This document shows positions 59,491 through 64,000 of a DNA stretch of 64,000 nt, in pieces (the first letter of the stretch is position 1; each line of letters opens with the position of its first letter). The notes below the pieces were generated by a model, which made no database searches, was not told the DNA's origin, and worked only from the letters and a program-made list of their open reading frames with translations. The DNA comes from MFD09286-c1 sp963701015 (GTDB taxonomy: Bacteria > Bacteroidota > Bacteroidia > Bacteroidales > DTGW01), in contig OY969556.1 in assembly GCA_963701015.1 (NCBI GenBank), forward strand, positions 2,232,001 through 2,296,000, written 5' to 3'. A program made the translations under genes and the position numbers.

Positions 59491-62229
59491 TTACTCAATT
59501 ATAATTTTATTAGTATATACTTGCGATCCGAAATTGGCTTTTAGAATATATATTCCTTTAAATAACGTTGATACATCAATACATTTAATTGAATTACCCT
59601 GACATATTTCTCGAATCACTTTCTTGCCATCTAAAGAAAATATTTGAATTTCTCCATAACTATTTATAGAATTTGCATCAATATTCAAATATTTTTTTGT
59701 TGGAATAGGATATACTTTAATTCCATTGTCTTTAACTGAATTAATAGCCGATTGATCCACTTTAACAAAGTTTATCCAATTAAAATCAAAGCCTCCTGTA
59801 AAACTCACTTTTAACGTTTTTTTTTGCCCAGTATCAAGTTTAACTTTAGGAACATTAACCGTAACCCAGGCTTGTTTAACAGGCACGTCTTCTTCAGCAA
59901 TTTTATTTCCATCAATTTCAAGTTTAATTTTACCACCGCTGTTCCAGGTAGCGACCCTAATATCTAAATTGGCAATTGTATCATTTACATCTACAGTATA
60001 AATTAACCATTCGCCAGTACTAATCCAACCAACATAATAACCTACACCGTTATCTAAAGGATCCCAGGTTGTAGCAATATCTACACCATCATTTCTATAC
60101 ATTCCACCTTTGTTTGCCGCATCTGTATCATACCATGTTTCATTAATATCTCCAAAATCATAATTTACTGCTTCAATTTTTCCTGGAATTTGTGAAGGAG
60201 TACCAAAATATGAACCGGTTTTGTGAACACCATTTTGGGTAATTAAAATTGAATCGTTTAATTTTTCATTACTATAAACATATATTTTACATGTTCGTGC
60301 CGAGTCACCCGGATTATCGGTCAGACTGTTTATTTGAACTGTGGCGCTTCCTTTTCCGGAAGTATCAGAAATAGTTATCCAATTATCGGTAGAAATTAGT
60401 TTCCAATTGGTATTACTTTCAATTATTACCTGGTTGTCAATTCCCTTTTTATTTGGAAGTGAAATTTTGTTAGTTGAGATATTGAAATAATTCGCCATCG
60501 AATCTTTAAAATTCTTCAAATATTCGGCTTGAATGGCACCAGCAAGAAAAGCAAAAGGCGCGTTTATGCCAATAGCTACTTCATTAGTAGAATAACTGCA
60601 TTCATTATCAAGATAAGATTTTGCAGGATAGGTTGATGGATAATTTGTACCACCACAATCGGAAACATCCGACCCATCGGCACCGCATACCAATAATCCG
60701 GGAACAGGATTTACAACACCATCGGAGCTTGAAATGCGGTGATGTATATGCATTGGGCTTTTTGTCCCCTGACCAGTTACAAAACAATACGTGGTAGCAT
60801 TTTTGCCCAACAAGTAATCAAGCGTAGCCACTCCTGCATTAAAATAACTGGCATTCCCAGTTAGCCTGAATGCTTGCATAAAGAGCATCCCCCAGTTGGC
60901 AAAAGCATTATTCCCTGCCCAGTAATAAAAATCGCCCGGAATACGGTATGGAGATGCAGTTAAATTATTTTTTGTAGTTGATACAGCATCTATAAGTTTA
61001 CTTTTTATTAATTCAATATTTGCAATTGGGGTAAGCGAATCTTTATTTACTATTAGCGACAACAATCCCAGGGTGTTAACAATAGGCCAGCCCGGTAACC
61101 CAAAGGTTTGGCTAAAGTCTATCTGTTTATAATAATTCGAATCCTTTGTTGTTATGTACAACTCCGATGCACACCACAAAAATTCATCGCTAAAACCGGT
61201 ATCGCCATAACCACCTGTATTTACTGCCGGATACGATCCGGAAGCAGCCGGGTTATTAAATGGAACATTTGAATTTTTCTTTGCCCATAACCATGCTTTT
61301 TTTGCTTGATTTAATGCACTATCGGCCAATCCAGGATTATATTTTTTATAAATTCGGGCCGTCATTGCCATAATAGCTGCAAAATCAAGAGTAGCTGCTG
61401 TTCCCTTGGCACAGACATAACGAGTTGATGTAACTTGTGAGGGCATTACAAAACCGCTGAAATTGGCTTCAGTTGTTTTGTTATAAACCCCGCCATCGGT
61501 ATCCTGCATGGTCATCATCCATTTTATGTTCCACAGTGCTTCGTCGAGAATATCGGGTATGTTGTTGTTACTTTCCGGGATGTTTGTTTTCAGTGAATCG
61601 TAATATTTCGGGTATGTTTCATAAGCCGATAGCAAGGTAAAAACAGATATTCCTGAACTTACAATATATTTGTTATAATCTCCTGCATCATACCAACCTC
61701 CTGGAGTAGAAATTATAGTGCCTGCAGGTCTGTTGGCTGAAGAGGCTGAAGGCAGCACAACCACAGCTGTGTCGGGGTGGCCTTCCGCACGGGCATAAAC
61801 ACCCGCATACTGGCTTAAAATCGGCGTTGATGCCCTGTTAAAATAATACGCTTTTAAGGTAGCTTTCGATAAGTCGGTAAAAACATCATTTTTTACCGGA
61901 AACGTAACCGATTTACCCAAATCACTTACTACAACAACATAATCACCTGATGTAACCATTAGGGTAAAATCAGCTATCTTCACATCCTCGCCAGATGAAG
62001 CGTAATACGCAGATGGCAGAAATTTGCCTTCAAAAACTGTTGTTTTAAGGTCGCTTGTCATTACCTTAAAACTATCAGCTTTGGAATTAACTACTGCAGC
62101 AATTTTTACTGCATTCGGTAAAAAACCAACCTGGTTGAGCCTGATGTCGTAGCTTAATGATTGTGTTAATGCAGTTATACTCAACTGAATTAAAAATAGT
62201 ATCAATAAGAGATTTTTGATTTTCATCAT
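59491..62229 (-). CDS. endoglucanase-type GH9 with BACON, CBM6 and T9SS domains
   Basis: GH9 enzymes cut beta-1,4-glucan backbones such as cellulose, xyloglucan or mixed-linkage glucan. The 912-residue protein has a signal, an N-terminal CelD-type immunoglobulin-like domain ('IRLNQVGFLPNAVKIAAVV'), and the (alpha/alpha)6 barrel with 'GGWYDAGDYNKYIVSSG' (catalytic Asp residues). 'PMHIHHRISSSDGV' and 'DNECSYSTNEVAIGINAPF' carry the His and the acid Glu. After this come a BACON-like domain ('TNWKLISTDNWITISDTSG'), a CBM6 ('PGKIEAVNYDFG', 'GWISTGEWLIYTVDV') and a T9SS tail ending VYTNKIIIE. It lies 20 bp after GH39. Confidence 0.93.
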   Translation of the reverse strand: MMKIKNLLLILFLIQLSITALTQSLSYDIRLNQVGFLPNAVKIAAVVNSKADSFKVMTSDLKTTVFEGKFLPSAYYASSGEDVKIADFTLMVTSGDYVVVVSDLGKSVTFPVKNDVFTDLSKATLKAYYFNRASTPILSQYAGVYARAEGHPDTAVVVLPSASSANRPAGTIISTPGGWYDAGDYNKYIVSSGISVFTLLSAYETYPKYYDSLKTNIPESNNNIPDILDEALWNIKWMMTMQDTDGGVYNKTTEANFSGFVMPSQVTSTRYVCAKGTAATLDFAAIMAMTARIYKKYNPGLADSALNQAKKAWLWAKKNSNVPFNNPAASGSYPAVNTGGYGDTGFSDEFLWCASELYITTKDSNYYKQIDFSQTFGLPGWPIVNTLGLLSLIVNKDSLTPIANIELIKSKLIDAVSTTKNNLTASPYRIPGDFYYWAGNNAFANWGMLFMQAFRLTGNASYFNAGVATLDYLLGKNATTYCFVTGQGTKSPMHIHHRISSSDGVVNPVPGLLVCGADGSDVSDCGGTNYPSTYPAKSYLDNECSYSTNEVAIGINAPFAFLAGAIQAEYLKNFKDSMANYFNISTNKISLPNKKGIDNQVIIESNTNWKLISTDNWITISDTSGKGSATVQINSLTDNPGDSARTCKIYVYSNEKLNDSILITQNGVHKTGSYFGTPSQIPGKIEAVNYDFGDINETWYDTDAANKGGMYRNDGVDIATTWDPLDNGVGYYVGWISTGEWLIYTVDVNDTIANLDIRVATWNSGGKIKLEIDGNKIAEEDVPVKQAWVTVNVPKVKLDTGQKKTLKVSFTGGFDFNWINFVKVDQSAINSVKDNGIKVYPIPTKKYLNIDANSINSYGEIQIFSLDGKKVIREICQGNSIKCIDVSTLFKGIYILKANFGSQVYTNKIIIE

Positions 62230-62249
62230 TTTTCGGTATCGTTAACTCT

Positions 62250-63830
62250 TCAAAGTTTTATTAAATTAAGAAAATACACATCATTTTCACGGATATCCAA
62301 TTCTTTTGAAAAGGGAACCCCTGTTTTGATTGTTATGAATTCTTTTGAAACAGGCGACCCGTCATTTTGCTTTTTAATTTGTTCAACTTGTACTTTAGTT
62401 AGTTGTGTAGGTCTTCCCAAATCGTAATAGCTTGTATAAGCATCATTGCATCGGTATCCAATTTTGTAGACTTCAAGAGAATATTTGCCATTGGGAACAT
62501 TTGAAATGTTAACTTTTAGCTTTCCTTTCGATTTTGAAGGTAAATCGCGGATATAATAAACCTGGTTGTTTACGGAATCTCCCGGATGTGTGTTTGTAAA
62601 ATCCCAGGCAAGAATTTGTATATTCCCTTTCGAATCCTTGCAAGCCCATGAAGTGGAATCCGAATTAGCCAATTCAATATTTCCTAAACGGTTCAAAAAT
62701 TGGTAGGCATAAAATGCTGGCTTATTTATTCCTTGAATAGTCAATAATCCAAATCCACCATGAAAAGGTTCAAATCGTGGTGCCGATTCTTCAAATATAT
62801 CCGTAAATACCCAATATGACATTGATTGAGCAGCATCGCCAACCTGTTTAAGTTTATACAAAATATAAGCTGCCTCGTGATAACTGTCGTGAATTGGGTC
62901 AGCGGGAGTATAGGATGCGCTCCATTCGGTATAGTGCAACTCCAAATTTGGTTTTGATGAATTTTTAATTTCTTTACGGGTTTGCAGCACATCGCCACTC
63001 ACGCTCATTGGATTTTTATCGAGTATTGTCCCTGAATTTCCATGTTCATCTAAATAGCCTTGTTTTACACCATAAGAATGAGTGCTGATAAAATCAATTG
63101 GAAGGTTATTTTTAGTGCAATATTCAATCATTTCAGGTTCCCATGCTGCCCCGGCAGTTGCTGGCCCACCAACACGATAAGCAGGATTGACACTTTTTAT
63201 AGCATTTACAGTATATTTATATAATTTAAAATATTCCTCCTGGGTACTTGACCAGAATCCAGGTGATAAGTTTGGTTCATTCCACACTTCAAAATACCAG
63301 GTTTTTACTTCATCCACGCCATAGCGTTCAGTAAAATGTTCCGTAAGGTTGCGGATTAATGCGGCCCACTTATCATAATCTTTCGGAGGGGTTACATTGC
63401 CTCTCCACCAGAATATTGTTTTATCGCCACTTGCCAGCGCTTGTGGCATAAATCCCAATTCAACAAATGGCTTCACACCTATACTTAATAAAAAGTCATA
63501 TAAAACATCCACGTACATATAATTGTACATTGGTTTCCCATTTTTATCTTCTTTATAAACACCCATATCATCGGTTAAAAGCCCATGCATGCGGATATAT
63601 TTAAACCCGCATTCCTTTTTAACATATGCAAGTTGTTGTTGCCAATCAGCACGTAAACCTTCGTTTGCCCGACCTGCACCAACACATTCATTAAACATTG
63701 TATTTAACGGGCCTTTTTCCGTATTAAAATCAACGTTAATTAACCTTTCAGATAATTTTGTCTTGGCGTTTTGTGCAAATAGTGAGTATGTTGCAATGCA
63801 AATAGAAAATAATAAAAACAGTCGTTTCAT
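62250..63830 (-). CDS. beta-xylosidase-like glycosidase, GH39
   Basis: GH39 enzymes are retaining clan GH-A glycosidases, mostly beta-xylosidases. The 526-residue protein has a signal (ending SLFAQ), then 'KYIRMHGLLTDDMGVY', 'PFVELGFMPQALASGDK' and the acid/base Glu185 in 'FEVWNEPNLSPGFW'. The nucleophile is Glu302 in 'HYTEWSAS'. A C-terminal beta-sandwich ('ISNVPNGKYSLEVYKIG') completes the family architecture. It is the first gene in this window of the long operon; the dyad and TAnnTTTG box at 63868-63935 lie just upstream. Confidence 0.92.
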   Translation of the reverse strand: MKRLFLLFSICIATYSLFAQNAKTKLSERLINVDFNTEKGPLNTMFNECVGAGRANEGLRADWQQQLAYVKKECGFKYIRMHGLLTDDMGVYKEDKNGKPMYNYMYVDVLYDFLLSIGVKPFVELGFMPQALASGDKTIFWWRGNVTPPKDYDKWAALIRNLTEHFTERYGVDEVKTWYFEVWNEPNLSPGFWSSTQEEYFKLYKYTVNAIKSVNPAYRVGGPATAGAAWEPEMIEYCTKNNLPIDFISTHSYGVKQGYLDEHGNSGTILDKNPMSVSGDVLQTRKEIKNSSKPNLELHYTEWSASYTPADPIHDSYHEAAYILYKLKQVGDAAQSMSYWVFTDIFEESAPRFEPFHGGFGLLTIQGINKPAFYAYQFLNRLGNIELANSDSTSWACKDSKGNIQILAWDFTNTHPGDSVNNQVYYIRDLPSKSKGKLKVNISNVPNGKYSLEVYKIGYRCNDAYTSYYDLGRPTQLTKVQVEQIKKQNDGSPVSKEFITIKTGVPFSKELDIRENDVYFLNLIKL

Positions 63831-63867
63831 TTTTTATAATATTAGTTAGTGAAGTTTGATTTGAAAC

Positions 63868-63935
63868 CAAAAATATATTTATTGTAAATCATACATCTTG
63901 AAAATAATCTCTAAAATCTTTGAGATTCTATCATT
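63868..63935 (-). promoter_or_regulatory. GH39 promoter: -7 box and the second copy of the dyad block
   Basis: TATTTTTG (63868-63875, minus strand) is the -7 box. The block 63893-63935 matches the susC block at 41 of 43 bases. Its dyad (63907-63926) is ATCTCTAA-AATC-TTTGAGAT, one base short of perfect, and starts 32 bp from the end of the -7 box. Sequence on both sides of the block is not alike between the two copies. Confidence 0.75.
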
Positions 63936-64000
63936 ATTTAAATTGAATCATAAGTTAAATTATATTGTTTGCAATTTGGTGATATTAGCAAATATTTCCG

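Noticed and set aside
1..64000. tRNA or rRNA genes
   Set aside because: I looked in the intergenic stretches for T-arm-like GGTTCGAATCC motifs with matching stems and saw none.

Overview
The window comes from an AT-rich genome of the phylum Bacteroidota, probably order Bacteroidales. The reasons are a SusC/SusD pair, a run of Bacteroidetes-type secreted glycoside hydrolases, type IX secretion (T9SS) C-terminal sorting tails, lipoproteins with short lipoboxes, promoters of the TAnnTTTG type, few Shine-Dalgarno sites, and a split pntAA-pntAB-pntB transhydrogenase. No rRNA, tRNA or CRISPR array was seen. The assignment is by gene content only.

Left part (1-13.6 kb): a TPR lipoprotein cut by the left edge, an IS1182-family insertion sequence whose two ends both fold into terminator-like hairpins, htpG, a 650-bp non-coding stretch with repeats, the pnt operon, then on the plus strand a YceI protein, an aldo/keto reductase and two lipoproteins. 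Middle (13.6-34.1 kb): an ABC transporter with N-terminal TerB-like and FHA-like parts, a large receiver plus PEP/pyruvate-kinase ATP-grasp protein, NADP-glutamate dehydrogenase, a type I restriction-modification operon, dnaB, ispE, a DUF4468-like protein, argS and a protein of unknown function.

The restriction operon is unusual. A REP-associated tyrosine transposase (RAYT) sits between hsdR and a fused hsdM-hsdS gene. Palindromes beginning with GTAG, as REP elements do, lie inside the RAYT gene, across its stop codon, and in frame in the linker of the M-S fusion. A second type of palindromic repeat is in frame in the methylase domain, and a third lies just after the operon. Next to it, 45 unbroken 7-bp units run up to the dnaB stop codon; decayed relatives of this array occur at 12.6 and 29.5 kb.

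Right part (34.2-64 kb): one large polysaccharide utilisation locus, all on the minus strand. In transcription order it holds a GH39, GH9, GH42 (frameshifted), GH51-like, GH2, GH78, GH43 (frameshifted), GH29, GH2, GH29, a beta-helix/PDZ protein, then SusC and SusD. The set suggests a branched plant cell-wall glycan with galactose, fucose, arabinose/xylose and rhamnose residues. A 43-bp block with a dyad (41 of 43 bases identical) lies upstream of both GH39 and susC, at exactly the same distance from a TAnnTTTG box. The two ends of the locus are therefore probably switched on by one activator, which is not encoded in this window.
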